From assembly GCA_016779005.1 (NCBI GenBank), contig JADHOL010000010.1, positions 1 to 64,000 on the forward strand: DNA of 64,000 nt. Reading direction: 5' to 3'. A program made the translations under genes and the position numbers. The stretch's first letter is position 1. Each line of letters opens with the position of its first letter. The notes under the pieces are model-generated. The model worked only from the letters and a program-made list of their open reading frames with translations, did not search any database and was not told where the DNA came from. This document shows, piece after piece, positions 46,827 to 56,377 of this stretch. The DNA comes from Alphaproteobacteria bacterium (GTDB lineage Bacteria; Pseudomonadota; Alphaproteobacteria; Puniceispirillales; Puniceispirillaceae).

Positions 46827-48266
46827 ATGTCGTCTAAAATGCTAAAATTTGTCAATACCGAAAAAGCGATGCCGAAAAAACGCAAAGCAGAGACACGGAA
46901 ATTTGATTTTGATGAGATTTATGCCGAATTTAGTGAACAAAAAGCAGAAGAGCAGGCAAGTAGATGCTCTCAATGCGGTGTTCCTTTTTGTCAGGTAAAT
47001 TGTCCGCTTCATAATAATATTCCAGATTGGTTAATGCTAACCGCTGAAGGGCGAATGCAAGAGGCTTATGAAGTCTCCTCTGCTACCAATACCTTTCCTG
47101 AAATTTGTGGCAGAATTTGTCCGCAAGACAGGTTGTGTGAGGGTAATTGCGTAATCGAAAAAGGATTTGAGTCTGTTACAATAGGTGCTGTTGAACGACA
47201 TATCACAGAAACAGCCTTTGATAATGGGTGGGTGAAACCAATTGCGCCAAGCGTAGAAAAAGAACAGTCTGTTGGTATTATTGGCGCTGGACCGGCGGGT
47301 CTTGCTGCTGCTGACCTGCTCCGAAGAAAAGGATATCAAGTCGTTATATATGACCGGTATGACCGAGCAGGCGGACTACTTATATATGGAATACCAGGGT
47401 TTAAGCTTGAAAAAGAAATTGTTACCAGACGATATGAGCTACTTGAGCAAGGCGGTGTTAGCTTTCGCTTAAACTGTGAGATTGGCCGCGATATTTCGTT
47501 TGATGAATTACGGGCAAAGCATGATGCGGTATTAATTGCTACTGGTGTTTATAAAGCGCGTGATATCAGCTTGCCGGGAAGTGACTTAAAAGGGGTTGTG
47601 CCTGCATTAGATTTTCTGATTGCATCTAACCGTAAATCATTAGGCGATAAGGTGCCAACATTTGATGATGGGACGCTTAATGCAGATGGAAAAGATGTGG
47701 TTGTCGTTGGCGGCGGTGATACGGCGATGGATTGCGTGCGAACTGCCATTCGTCAAAATGCTAATTCTGTAACATGTCTTTACCGCCGCGATAAAGCCAA
47801 TATGCCTGGCTCGCAACGTGAAGTTCAGAATGCAGAAGAAGAGGGTGTTAACTTTCAATGGTTATCTGCACCTTCACAATTTCTGGGACAAGATAAAATC
47901 ACCTCTGTTCAAGCACAGCGCATTCATTTGGGCCAGCCAGATGCAACCGGAAGGCAAGTTCCCAACCTTCTTCCCGGGTCTGAATTTGATGTTTCAGCAG
48001 ATATCGTCATCAAAGCACTTGGATTTGATCCTGAAGATTTGCCAGGTATGTTTCATCAGCCAGCACTTGAGGTTTCTAAATGGGGCACACTATCTATTAA
48101 TTGGAAGACGATGCAAACAGCTATTGAAGGGGTGTTTGCGGCTGGGGACATTGTTCGCGGTGCATCACTGGTGGTCTGGGGCGTAAGAGATGGAAGAGAT
48201 GCTGCAGAACAAATTGACAGCTTTATTATCAAGTCAAGTCAGGAAAAAATTCAGGCAGCTGAATAA
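46827..48266 (+). CDS. gltD: Glutamate synthase [NADPH] small chain
   Basis: 479 aa from ATG 46827, which has AAGGAG at good spacing (46806 is an alternative). Two N-terminal Cys clusters for the iron-sulfur centres (CSQCGVPFCQVNC; CGRICPQDRLCEGNC), an FAD-binding GAGPAGLAAAD and an NADPH-binding VVGGGDTAMDC. It feeds electrons from NADPH to GltB. The gene order gltD-gltB is clear; the stop lies inside a short tandem repeat. Confidence 0.97.
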   Translation: MSSKMLKFVNTEKAMPKKRKAETRKFDFDEIYAEFSEQKAEEQASRCSQCGVPFCQVNCPLHNNIPDWLMLTAEGRMQEAYEVSSATNTFPEICGRICPQDRLCEGNCVIEKGFESVTIGAVERHITETAFDNGWVKPIAPSVEKEQSVGIIGAGPAGLAAADLLRRKGYQVVIYDRYDRAGGLLIYGIPGFKLEKEIVTRRYELLEQGGVSFRLNCEIGRDISFDELRAKHDAVLIATGVYKARDISLPGSDLKGVVPALDFLIASNRKSLGDKVPTFDDGTLNADGKDVVVVGGGDTAMDCVRTAIRQNANSVTCLYRRDKANMPGSQREVQNAEEEGVNFQWLSAPSQFLGQDKITSVQAQRIHLGQPDATGRQVPNLLPGSEFDVSADIVIKALGFDPEDLPGMFHQPALEVSKWGTLSINWKTMQTAIEGVFAAGDIVRGASLVVWGVRDGRDAAEQIDSFIIKSSQEKIQAAE

Positions 48267-48294
48267 CGGCCCAATAACGGCCCAATAACGGCAT
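48262..48294 (+). repeat. 11-bp tandem repeat at the gltD stop, 3 units
   Basis: AATAACGGCCC is repeated three times (the last drifts to AATAACGGCAT). The first unit contains the gltD stop codon. It fills most of the 58-bp gltD-gltB spacer. Confidence 0.9.
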
Positions 48295-48324
48295 AGGTAA
48301 AAGAGTTTTCGGAAAGTTAGTAAT

Positions 48325-51300
48325 ATGACATTTGAAGCAAAAAATTATATCCGTAATAGAGCAGTAACTGAAAAGCTTTTGCAACATGCGGGCGCTTATA
48401 ACCCAGCATGGGAGCATGATAATTGCGGGGTGGGGCTGGTTGCAGCGACCGATGGCAAACCCTCACGCGCAGTTGTCGAGGCAGCTATAAATGCACTTCG
48501 AGCTATCTGGCATCGCGGCGCTGTTGATGCTGATGGCATGACAGGGGACGGCGCTGGAATTCATATCGCTATCCCGCGTGAATTCTTTATGGAACATGTT
48601 GCCAGAACAGGTCATAAGGATAATGGCGATAGGCTTGCTGTTGGCATGGTATTCCTGCCAAGATTGGATTTGGGCGCGCAAGAAACATGCCGCTGTATCG
48701 TTGAGCGTGAAATCCTAAAAATGGATTATAAAATTTATGGCTGGCGTCAAGTGCCAGTGGATATTAATGCGCTTGGTGATAAAGCAAACGCGACACGCCC
48801 TGAAATTGAGCAAATTATGTTTACAATGCCAGCTGCAAAATCAGAGGCAGAGGCAGAGCGTGAGTTGTTCATTGTTCGCAGAAGAATTGAAAAAGCGGTT
48901 CTTGCAGAATTAATTAATGATTTTTATATCTGCTCACTCTCTTCGAGATCTATTATCTATAAGGGTATGTTTTTAGCAGAGCAGGTAACTGAGTTCTATC
49001 CTGATTTAGATGATAAGCTGTTTATTTCTGATTTTGCTGTCTATCATCAAAGATATTCAACAAATACATTTCCAACATGGCGATTGGCACAGCCTTTCAG
49101 AGTGATTGCCCATAATGGCGAGATTAATACAGTTCGCGGAAATATGAACTGGATGTCCTGTCATGAAGATAGGATGGATAGCGATGTTTTTGGCGATAAC
49201 GTAGAAGATATAAAGCCTGTTATTGCTAAAGGGAGTTCTGATTCAGCGGCTCTTGATTCTGTTTTTGAATTGCTGTTACAGGCAGGGCGCGATTTGCCGA
49301 TGGTAAAAACAATGATGATACCTCAAGCTGTAACGCCAGACGTACCCTCAGAATTAGCTGGGCTTTATGGATATTGTAATGCGGTGATGGAGCCGTGGGA
49401 TGGGCCTGCAGCGATAGCTGCCTTCTCTGGTAATTGGGTAATAGGGGGCATGGATCGCAATGGTCTGCGCCCGCTGCGCTATACAATTACCAAAGATGGA
49501 TTGCTTCTTGCGGGTTCTGAAACTGGAATGGTTTCAATCCCGCCTTCAAATATTCAAGAGCTTGGACGGTTAGGCCCTGGCGAGATGATAGGGGTTAATC
49601 TGGCAGAAGGCAGGCTTGTTAAAGATAGCGAGCTTAAGTCAGAATTATCGGGACGAGCTGACTGGAATAGCTGGCTTGGCAAATCACATCAGCTAGATGA
49701 AATATTAGCCGAGAAAAAGGATATTACGCCGCAACGACCTGCATCAGATATTATTAGACGACGTCAGTTGCTTGCGGGCTGGAGTATGGAGGATATGGAA
49801 CTCATATTACAGCCAATGATCGAAACTGGAAAAGAGGCTGTTGGCTCTATGGGGGATGATACACCGCTTGCTGTTTTATCATCTCATTACCGCGGTTTGC
49901 ATCATTTCTTCAGGCAGAATTTCTCGCAAGTAACAAACCCGCCAATTGATTCGCTTCGTGAACGACATGTAATGACATTGCGAACACGGCTTGGCAATCT
50001 TGGAAATATTTTGGATGAATCAGCAGAACAATGCGACCATTTACTTCTGGACTCCCCAGTCTTAACAAATTCAGAATGGGCACATCTTATTGAACATCTC
50101 GGTGCAAAGGCTGTGGTTATTAATTGTCAGTTTGATGCAGATGGCGGCGAGAATAGTCTTAAAAATGCCCTAGAAGAAATTCAGATTTTGGCCGAAAATG
50201 CTGTTCGCGGCGGGTGTGAGCATGTAATGTTATCTGACAGTAACATTTCTTCTTCTGAAGCGCCAATACCCATGATTTTGGCAGTAGGCGCGGTGCATTC
50301 TCATTTGGTTCGCCAGCAATTACGCACGTTTGTATCTGTTAATGTAGCTACAGGTGAGTGTCTTGATGTTCATCATTTTGCTGTATTGATAGGCGTTGGT
50401 GCTACTACTGTAAATCCATATGGCGCAGAATGGGCAATTGCTGAGCGCAAAGAAAAAGGTCTGGTTGAATCACTTTCAATAACACAGGCTGTTACAAACT
50501 ATAAAACGGCAATTGAACTTGGCTTGCTGAAAATCATGTCGAAAATGGGAATTTCGGTTCTGTCATCCTATCGTGGTGGGTATAATTTTGAAGCGCTTGG
50601 TCTTTCACGTGCGCTGGTTGTTGATTATTTTCCGCCTATGTCCTCTCGAATATCTGGCCTTGGTCTGAGCGGTATTCAAACACGCGTATTGGAAATGCAT
50701 AAACGGGCCTTTTCTAATGAGGTTACTTATTTGCCAGTTGGAGGACAATTTAAATACCGCAAGTCAGGAGAGGCACATGCCTTTGATGGGCAGGTAATTC
50801 ATGCCATGCAACATGCTTGTAATACCGGCTCTTATGATAGCTGGAAGAAATATGTATCCATGGTTAGTCGCCAAGGCCCAGTCAATCTGCGAGATTTGCT
50901 TGACTTCACCCCAAATAAGCCGTCGCTCTCCGTAGAGAAAGTTGAGAGTATAACCGATATAAGAAGACGCCTTGTATCCCCTGGAATCAGTCTTGGTGCG
51001 CTAAGTCCAGAGGCGCATGAAACGCTTTCTATAGCGATGAACAGGATTGGCGCTAAATCTGATTCAGGTGAGGGCGGTGAGGACTCTGAGAGATATAAAT
51101 TGCGTGATAATGGTGATGATCCCTCTAGTGCGATTAAACAGGTTGCTTCTGGCAGATTTGGAGTAACAGCAGAATATCTTAATAATTGTAAAGAAATTGA
51201 GATTAAAGTTGCGCAAGGTGCAAAGCCAGGTGAAGGCGGACAACTGCCAGGTATTAAAGTCAATAGTCTTATCGCTAAATTGCGTCATTCTACACCTGGT

Positions 51301-52860
51301 GTAACCCTGATATCACCGCCGCCTCATCACGATATTTATTCAATCGAGGATTTAGCGCAGCTAATCTATGATCTAAAACAGATAAACCCAGAAGCAAAAG
51401 TATGTGTAAAGCTTGTGGCATCCACAGGCATTGGCACTATTGCAGCAGGTGTTGCAAAAGCCAAAGCAGATACCATTTTGATATCTGGTCATGGCGGTGG
51501 AACAGGGGCAAGCCCTCAATCATCCATTAAATATGCTGGCATGCCGTGGGAAATGGGGTTAACCGAAGTACATCAAGTGCTAACCATGAATGGTCTTCGG
51601 GAGGCAGTTGTATTGAGAACAGATGGCGGTCTGAAAACAGGGCGTGATGTTGTCATGGCTGCTATTCTTGGCGCAGATGAATATGGAATTGGAACCTCAT
51701 CATTGCTTGCGATGGGGTGTGTGATGGTTCGCCAGTGTCATGCCAATACATGTCCCGTTGGTGTGTGTACACAAAGAGAAGATTTGCGTGCTAAATTCGA
51801 AGGCACACCTGAAAAAGTGGTTCAATTATTCACTCATATAGCAGAGGAGGTACGAGAAATTATTGCCTCACTTGGCTTTGAGAGTATCTCAGACGTAATA
51901 GGTCGCACAGAATTGCTGGCTCAAGTATCACGAGGGGATTCTGCATTAGATGATTTAGACTTAAACCCTATCCTTGTGCAAGCAGATGCTCAAACAAAGC
52001 ATCGCGGCGGAAATAGGGATGCAGGCAGAACAGAAGTGCCAGATACGCTTGATGCTCAGATGGTTAAAGATACCCAGAAAGCACTCGCAAGCGGTGGTAA
52101 AATGCAGCTATCCTATAATATCGAAAATACTCAGCGCGCTATTGGCACCAGACTATCCTCTCATATTGTTCGCAAATTCGGGTTAACTGGAATGAAGTCT
52201 GGTCAAATTTCAGCTCGGTTGCGCGGGTCAGCGGGGCAATCTCTTGGAGCGTTTGCCACTCAAGGACTTCGCTTGGATATTATTGGTGATGCAAATGATT
52301 ATGTTGGCAAAGGGCTATCTGGTGGTATGATTACGGTTCGCCCATCTGCAGAGGCATCTTTTGTTGCATCTGAGAATACCATTATCGGTAACACAGTTTT
52401 GTATGGTGCTACTAGTGGATTGCTATTTGCGGCTGGTCAGGCAGGAGAGCGTTTTTGTGTTCGCAATTCAGGTGCAACAGGTGTTGTTGAAGGATGCGGC
52501 TCTAATGGATGTGAATATATGACAGGTGGCAATGCTATTATTCTAGGGCCTATCGGATCTAATTTTGGAGCTGGTATGACAGGTGGAATGGCTTTTCTAT
52601 ATGACCCAGAAGAAGAAAGTCTGAAGGATTTCAATACTGAAACCTTGCATATTACGCGTCTTCAATCTGGACATTGGAGTGATAAATTATTGGAAATGAT
52701 ACAGCAACATGTGCGAGAGACTAATTCAGCACTTGCCAAACGACTTGTTAATGATTGGTCAATGGAAATTAGAAATTTCTGGCATGTTGTTCCACATGAA
52801 ATACTAAATACCCTTGATAATCCGGTGAGTTCAGAAACAGTAATTGGCAAAATCGCATAA
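48325..52860 (+). CDS. gltB: Glutamate synthase [NADPH] large chain
   Basis: 1511 aa. Class II amidotransferase domain with nucleophile Cys34 (HDNCGVGLVA; a 33-residue prepeptide is expected to be removed), then the central domain, FMN-binding synthase domain (about 850-1220; ISGHGGGTGASPQSS) with the [3Fe-4S] Cys residues (GCVMVRQCHANTCPVGVC), and the C-terminal GXGXG domain (GDANDYVGKGLSGG). It transfers the glutamine amide to 2-oxoglutarate, giving two glutamates. Confidence 0.98.
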   Translation: MTFEAKNYIRNRAVTEKLLQHAGAYNPAWEHDNCGVGLVAATDGKPSRAVVEAAINALRAIWHRGAVDADGMTGDGAGIHIAIPREFFMEHVARTGHKDNGDRLAVGMVFLPRLDLGAQETCRCIVEREILKMDYKIYGWRQVPVDINALGDKANATRPEIEQIMFTMPAAKSEAEAERELFIVRRRIEKAVLAELINDFYICSLSSRSIIYKGMFLAEQVTEFYPDLDDKLFISDFAVYHQRYSTNTFPTWRLAQPFRVIAHNGEINTVRGNMNWMSCHEDRMDSDVFGDNVEDIKPVIAKGSSDSAALDSVFELLLQAGRDLPMVKTMMIPQAVTPDVPSELAGLYGYCNAVMEPWDGPAAIAAFSGNWVIGGMDRNGLRPLRYTITKDGLLLAGSETGMVSIPPSNIQELGRLGPGEMIGVNLAEGRLVKDSELKSELSGRADWNSWLGKSHQLDEILAEKKDITPQRPASDIIRRRQLLAGWSMEDMELILQPMIETGKEAVGSMGDDTPLAVLSSHYRGLHHFFRQNFSQVTNPPIDSLRERHVMTLRTRLGNLGNILDESAEQCDHLLLDSPVLTNSEWAHLIEHLGAKAVVINCQFDADGGENSLKNALEEIQILAENAVRGGCEHVMLSDSNISSSEAPIPMILAVGAVHSHLVRQQLRTFVSVNVATGECLDVHHFAVLIGVGATTVNPYGAEWAIAERKEKGLVESLSITQAVTNYKTAIELGLLKIMSKMGISVLSSYRGGYNFEALGLSRALVVDYFPPMSSRISGLGLSGIQTRVLEMHKRAFSNEVTYLPVGGQFKYRKSGEAHAFDGQVIHAMQHACNTGSYDSWKKYVSMVSRQGPVNLRDLLDFTPNKPSLSVEKVESITDIRRRLVSPGISLGALSPEAHETLSIAMNRIGAKSDSGEGGEDSERYKLRDNGDDPSSAIKQVASGRFGVTAEYLNNCKEIEIKVAQGAKPGEGGQLPGIKVNSLIAKLRHSTPGVTLISPPPHHDIYSIEDLAQLIYDLKQINPEAKVCVKLVASTGIGTIAAGVAKAKADTILISGHGGGTGASPQSSIKYAGMPWEMGLTEVHQVLTMNGLREAVVLRTDGGLKTGRDVVMAAILGADEYGIGTSSLLAMGCVMVRQCHANTCPVGVCTQREDLRAKFEGTPEKVVQLFTHIAEEVREIIASLGFESISDVIGRTELLAQVSRGDSALDDLDLNPILVQADAQTKHRGGNRDAGRTEVPDTLDAQMVKDTQKALASGGKMQLSYNIENTQRAIGTRLSSHIVRKFGLTGMKSGQISARLRGSAGQSLGAFATQGLRLDIIGDANDYVGKGLSGGMITVRPSAEASFVASENTIIGNTVLYGATSGLLFAAGQAGERFCVRNSGATGVVEGCGSNGCEYMTGGNAIILGPIGSNFGAGMTGGMAFLYDPEEESLKDFNTETLHITRLQSGHWSDKLLEMIQQHVRETNSALAKRLVNDWSMEIRNFWHVVPHEILNTLDNPVSSETVIGKIA

Positions 52861-52869
52861 AGGTGTTTG

Positions 52870-53409
52870 ATGATGCCAAATAGATTCGCCATACGCAGCT
52901 ATGTGCGCCAAGATGAAGCAGCGGTAGGCCGAATAACACAAGATGCCTTTGGTCCTGAACATGCAACCCGTTCTGTGTGGCAGCTGCGTTATGCGCATCC
53001 AATTGATGAGCTTGGATTAATAGTAGAGGATTTGGATATATCTGCAGAAAATAGTGATGCCGTTACAGGCAGAATTGTTGGCAGTCTGCAATTTTGGCCG
53101 ATTAGAATTAGTGCTTATCCCGCGCTTCTTCTTGGCCCGCTTGCTGTAAAATATTATCTAAGAGGCCTTGGTGTAGGCAGGTTGCTGGTAAAACAAGCAT
53201 TAGGTCAAATCAGCCAACGCAATTGGGATTTTTGTCTGGTCTCAGGAGAGCCTGATTATTATCCAAAATTTGGATTTAAACCTGTTCCTTATAAGGTGGA
53301 CTGGCCAGGCCCCATTGAAAGACAAAGGGTGCAATTTATAAATTTGCGTTCTTTGGACTTAGAAAAATTACCAGATCACACATTGCCTGTCTTGTCAGAT
53401 ATTGATTGA
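52870..53409 (+). CDS. GNAT family N-acetyltransferase
   Basis: About 179 aa. The acetyl-CoA motif A is LLLGPLAVKYYLRGLGVGRLLVKQAL; the rest shows the GNAT order with FCLVSGEPDYYPKFGFKPV, a motif of the YhbS-like branch. AAAGGTG serves either ATG (52870 or 52873). Substrate unknown. It follows gltB closely, perhaps in the same transcript. Confidence 0.9.
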   Translation: MMPNRFAIRSYVRQDEAAVGRITQDAFGPEHATRSVWQLRYAHPIDELGLIVEDLDISAENSDAVTGRIVGSLQFWPIRISAYPALLLGPLAVKYYLRGLGVGRLLVKQALGQISQRNWDFCLVSGEPDYYPKFGFKPVPYKVDWPGPIERQRVQFINLRSLDLEKLPDHTLPVLSDID

Positions 53410-53451
53410 GCGCATATGGTAAGTTCGATTTTAATCGAACAGATTTCTTAG

Positions 53452-54129
53452 ATGAACAACACCTCACTTTTACATCATTTTGTGTTGTCAGCAGCTAGCA
53501 GATTTATCCGTCTTCAGCTTGTTGAATATAAATATGAGTTTGAATTAGCACATCATTTGCCATGGCAAAGAGATGAGGATTTTCTGTCTCTTAATCCAGC
53601 AGGGTCTGTGCCCGTTTTTCAGTATAATGATAAGATTATTTTATCAGGTTCACGTGCCATCAGTGAATGGATAGAAGAATCAAGAGCAGATGCAAGGCTG
53701 TTATCAGGCTCAGTTGTTCAACGCGCTGAGATAAGGCGACTGACAGATTGGTTTGAGGATAAATTTTATTATGAAGTTGGCTTGCCCCTTTTGCATGAAA
53801 GAGTAATAAAGCGTTTCGATGCTGGTGCTGGTGCCTCTTCGGAAAATATTCGAACAGCGCTTGCAAATGCTCATGTGCATTTAAGCTACCTTAATTGGTT
53901 GACAGAGCGATATAGCTGGCTTGTAGGTGCGGAGTTATCACTCGCCGATTTCTGTGCAGCCGCTCATATCTCGGTGTTAGATTATTTTGGGGATATTCAG
54001 TGGGATAAATATCCAGCAGCAGCATCATGGTATATGAAGCTTAAGTCTCGCCCTTGTTTTAGAGCTCTTCTTGGCGATCAGCTAACAGGCGTTACGCCTG
54101 CCAGCCATTATGCTGAACTTGATTTTTAA
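53452..54129 (+). CDS. Glutathione S-transferase family protein, FzlA-like
   Basis: 225 aa. The N-terminal thioredoxin-like domain (YKYEFELAHHLPW; LNPAGSVPVFQYND; GSRAISEWIEE) and the C-terminal helical domain end with DYFGDIQWDKYPAAASWYMKLKSRPCF and HYAELDF. That ending is characteristic of the alphaproteobacterial FzlA group, GST-like proteins that bind FtsZ and shape constriction. uppP and the NDUFA9-like gene are nearby, as I recall for fzlA in relatives. A plain GST cannot be excluded. Confidence 0.72.
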   Translation: MNNTSLLHHFVLSAASRFIRLQLVEYKYEFELAHHLPWQRDEDFLSLNPAGSVPVFQYNDKIILSGSRAISEWIEESRADARLLSGSVVQRAEIRRLTDWFEDKFYYEVGLPLLHERVIKRFDAGAGASSENIRTALANAHVHLSYLNWLTERYSWLVGAELSLADFCAAAHISVLDYFGDIQWDKYPAAASWYMKLKSRPCFRALLGDQLTGVTPASHYAELDF

Positions 54130-54132
54130 GCA

Positions 54133-54918
54133 TTAATCCGTTCCTGATATTAATGTTTCAAGACTACCGATTATAGCATCTATCTGTTCTGTTTGTGAAT
54201 ATCGATGTGTAGCTGTTTTGTCCAAGTGGATTTTAACATTTTCGGATTTAAGCCGGTGCGCAATATCTATAGATGTTTGCCATGGAACTTCTGCATCACA
54301 TAAGCCGTGATGCAAAACAACAGGCCCCTTAAAATCAATAGGGTTTTGCAAAATAAGATGTTTTTCAGCTTCCTGAATAAGAGTGTAGGGATACACAACA
54401 TCTGTATCACTATAAGGATTTGGAACCGCTAACAAACCTGTTTTGCGAAATGTGTTCTGCTGCTCTGTATCTAATATATCCCAGATTAATCTCTTGGTAA
54501 AATCTGGTGCTGCTGCGATGCCAATTAAGCTAGCTATTCTCTGAGGGCGATATGCGCATAACAACAACATAATCCATCCACCAAGGGAGGATCCAACCAA
54601 AATCTGTTTTCTAGTTGTAACCATGTCAAGAATATCACAACTATCTTCAATCCATTGACCTATTGTAGCAGACAGGATGTCGCCGCCCGTTCTGCCATGC
54701 CCAAACAAATCAAATCTGGTAAATTCTATATCCTTGCTAACCGCCCATTGCATGAGCGCTTCCGCCTTGCTGCCTTTCATGTCAGAGCCATGTCCGTGCA
54801 AAAACACTATACCAACCCCATCATCTATAGATGGTTTGCCGCCGTAATGCTGATAGGCAAGCTTATAACCACGCTTTGTTGGCAATTGTTTAATATCAGA
54901 ATCATTTATCTCTTGCAT
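54133..54918 (-). CDS. Alpha/beta hydrolase
   Basis: 261 aa. Oxyanion segment FLHGHGSDMKG, nucleophile elbow GSSLGGW, acid in GLCDAEVP and catalytic His in ATHRYS near the C-terminus form a full triad. No signal peptide. The branch resembles ABHD10-type palmitoyl-thioesterase/esterases. Substrate unknown. It is convergent with the FzlA-like gene, 3 bp apart; CATTAAT/ATTAATG arms there could be a weak shared terminator. Confidence 0.88.
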   Translation of the reverse strand: MQEINDSDIKQLPTKRGYKLAYQHYGGKPSIDDGVGIVFLHGHGSDMKGSKAEALMQWAVSKDIEFTRFDLFGHGRTGGDILSATIGQWIEDSCDILDMVTTRKQILVGSSLGGWIMLLLCAYRPQRIASLIGIAAAPDFTKRLIWDILDTEQQNTFRKTGLLAVPNPYSDTDVVYPYTLIQEAEKHLILQNPIDFKGPVVLHHGLCDAEVPWQTSIDIAHRLKSENVKIHLDKTATHRYSQTEQIDAIIGSLETLISGTD

Positions 54919-54922
54919 AGCG

Positions 54923-54954
54923 TTGTCTGGGTGTTGTCTGGGTGTTGTCTGGTG
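54923..54954 (-). repeat. 11-bp tandem repeat upstream of the hydrolase gene
   Basis: TTGTCTGGGTG is repeated almost three times (the last is TTGTCTGGTG), starting a few bases before the hydrolase start codon on its 5' side. It would lie in the 5' UTR. Confidence 0.9.
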
Positions 54955-55101
54955 TTCGTTTTTATCTAGGGGGCTGATTTTTTTGGGTTAGTGAATTTAG
55001 CTTTGCGTAACATACATATTGCCTAAAATAATGACTAGGCTTACAAATAGCGAAGTAATGCTACTTCTATCTTTTTTTGATAATAAGAAATTTATCTATA
55101 T

Positions 55102-56289
55102 ATGTCACAAAAAAATAATCTGGTACGACCTGTGATTGCTCAGATACTCCCTGCGTTAAATAATGGGGGTGTTGAAAGAGGAACTATAGAAACCGCAAAG
55201 GCAATTAGGGATGCTGGTTGGAAATCGGTTGTTATTAGTTCTGGCGGCATGCTGGAATCTCATCTAAGCCGAGCTGGCGCCAAACATTATAAATTGCCAG
55301 TAGATCAAAAAAACCCGCTCTCTTGGACATTTACCAAAAATAAACTCCGTAAAATCCTGAGGGATGAGAATGTGGATATCGTTCATGTGCGCTCTAGAGT
55401 GCCAGCTTGGATAGGCCTGCCAGTTGCAAAATCATTAACAATACCAACTGTTGCAACAATACATGGAAAGTTTGAAGCAGCGAATTTATTTAAACGTGTA
55501 TATAACAAGAAAATGCTTACTGCAGATGAAATAATTGCGATATCGCAATTTACCAAATCAGTTATTGAAAGTCAGTTTCCAAAATCAATAGAAAATCTGT
55601 CCTTGAATGTTATTCATAGAGGCGTTGATATCACCATGTTCAATCCGCTTAATGTAACACAGCAACGGATTATCAATGAAGCTGATAGAATTGGGTTGCC
55701 TGATGATTTGCCTGTTGTGATGTTGCCTGCGCGCCCTACAAGCTGGAAGGGACATGTTATTCTCTTGCAGGCTCTTGCACGCCTTAAACATCTGGATATT
55801 GCGTGTGTATTATTAGGGGCAGGTGATACCAACTCTGGATATTCTGAAATGCTCGAGAAAAAATCAGTTGAATTAGGGCTGGGCGCGCATGTGCGCATTG
55901 CGACCTCAACAAGAGATATGCCAGCTGCATTAATGCTTGCAGATGTCGTTGCGATGCCATCTATTCGCCCAGAACCATTTGGCAGAGTTGCCATTGAAGC
56001 ACATGCGATGGGACGGCCTGTTGTGGCTTTTGATCATGGGGGCGCACGAGAGACAATTTCTGCTGGGAAGACTGGATGGCTGGCAGCACCTAATGATGTG
56101 GATAGCCTTGCGCAGGCGCTAGAAACTGCTTTGAGTTTGTCTCAATCAGATCGTGATAAATTATCAACGCATGCACAATCTGCCGTGAAGCGCAGGTTTA
56201 GTGTTAAAAAGATGACAAAGTCAACTCTAGCAGTTTATAAAAACCTTCTTCTTAAAAAGGGTTTCTCCCCTCTTGTTTTAGGAAAGTGA
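55102..56289 (+). CDS. Glycosyltransferase family 4
   Basis: 395-aa GT-B fold. N-terminal domain with NGGVERGTIETAKAIRDAGW and DIVHVRSRVPAW; C-terminal domain with ARPTSWKGHVILLQAL, the nucleotide-sugar motif EPFGRVAIEAHAMGRPVVA (two Glu seven apart) and GGARETI. Probably acts on LPS, capsule or another surface glycan at the inner membrane; acceptor unknown. It stands alone between the hydrolase and thrS. The region before it is AT-rich; no clear promoter. Confidence 0.9.
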   Translation: MSQKNNLVRPVIAQILPALNNGGVERGTIETAKAIRDAGWKSVVISSGGMLESHLSRAGAKHYKLPVDQKNPLSWTFTKNKLRKILRDENVDIVHVRSRVPAWIGLPVAKSLTIPTVATIHGKFEAANLFKRVYNKKMLTADEIIAISQFTKSVIESQFPKSIENLSLNVIHRGVDITMFNPLNVTQQRIINEADRIGLPDDLPVVMLPARPTSWKGHVILLQALARLKHLDIACVLLGAGDTNSGYSEMLEKKSVELGLGAHVRIATSTRDMPAALMLADVVAMPSIRPEPFGRVAIEAHAMGRPVVAFDHGGARETISAGKTGWLAAPNDVDSLAQALETALSLSQSDRDKLSTHAQSAVKRRFSVKKMTKSTLAVYKNLLLKKGFSPLVLGK

Positions 56290-56305
56290 ACCAGTTAAAT
56301 TCTGC

Positions 56306-56356
56306 AAGAAAGCCTATTATCCAAGGAAGCTTATTATCTAAGAAAGTTTATTATCG
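56306..56356 (+). repeat. 17-bp tandem repeat, 3 units, upstream of thrS
   Basis: AAGAAAGCCTATTATCC, AAGGAAGCTTATTATCT and AAGAAAGTTTATTATCG in tandem, filling most of the 88-bp spacer between the glycosyltransferase stop and the thrS start. I looked for a T-box or thrS-type leader and see none. Confidence 0.9.
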
Positions 56357-56377
56357 TTATATAAGGAAAAAGAATTA

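Noticed and set aside
56290-56377. T-box leader for thrS
   Set aside because: The spacer is only 88 bp, mainly a 17-bp tandem repeat, with no T-box sequence or antiterminator.
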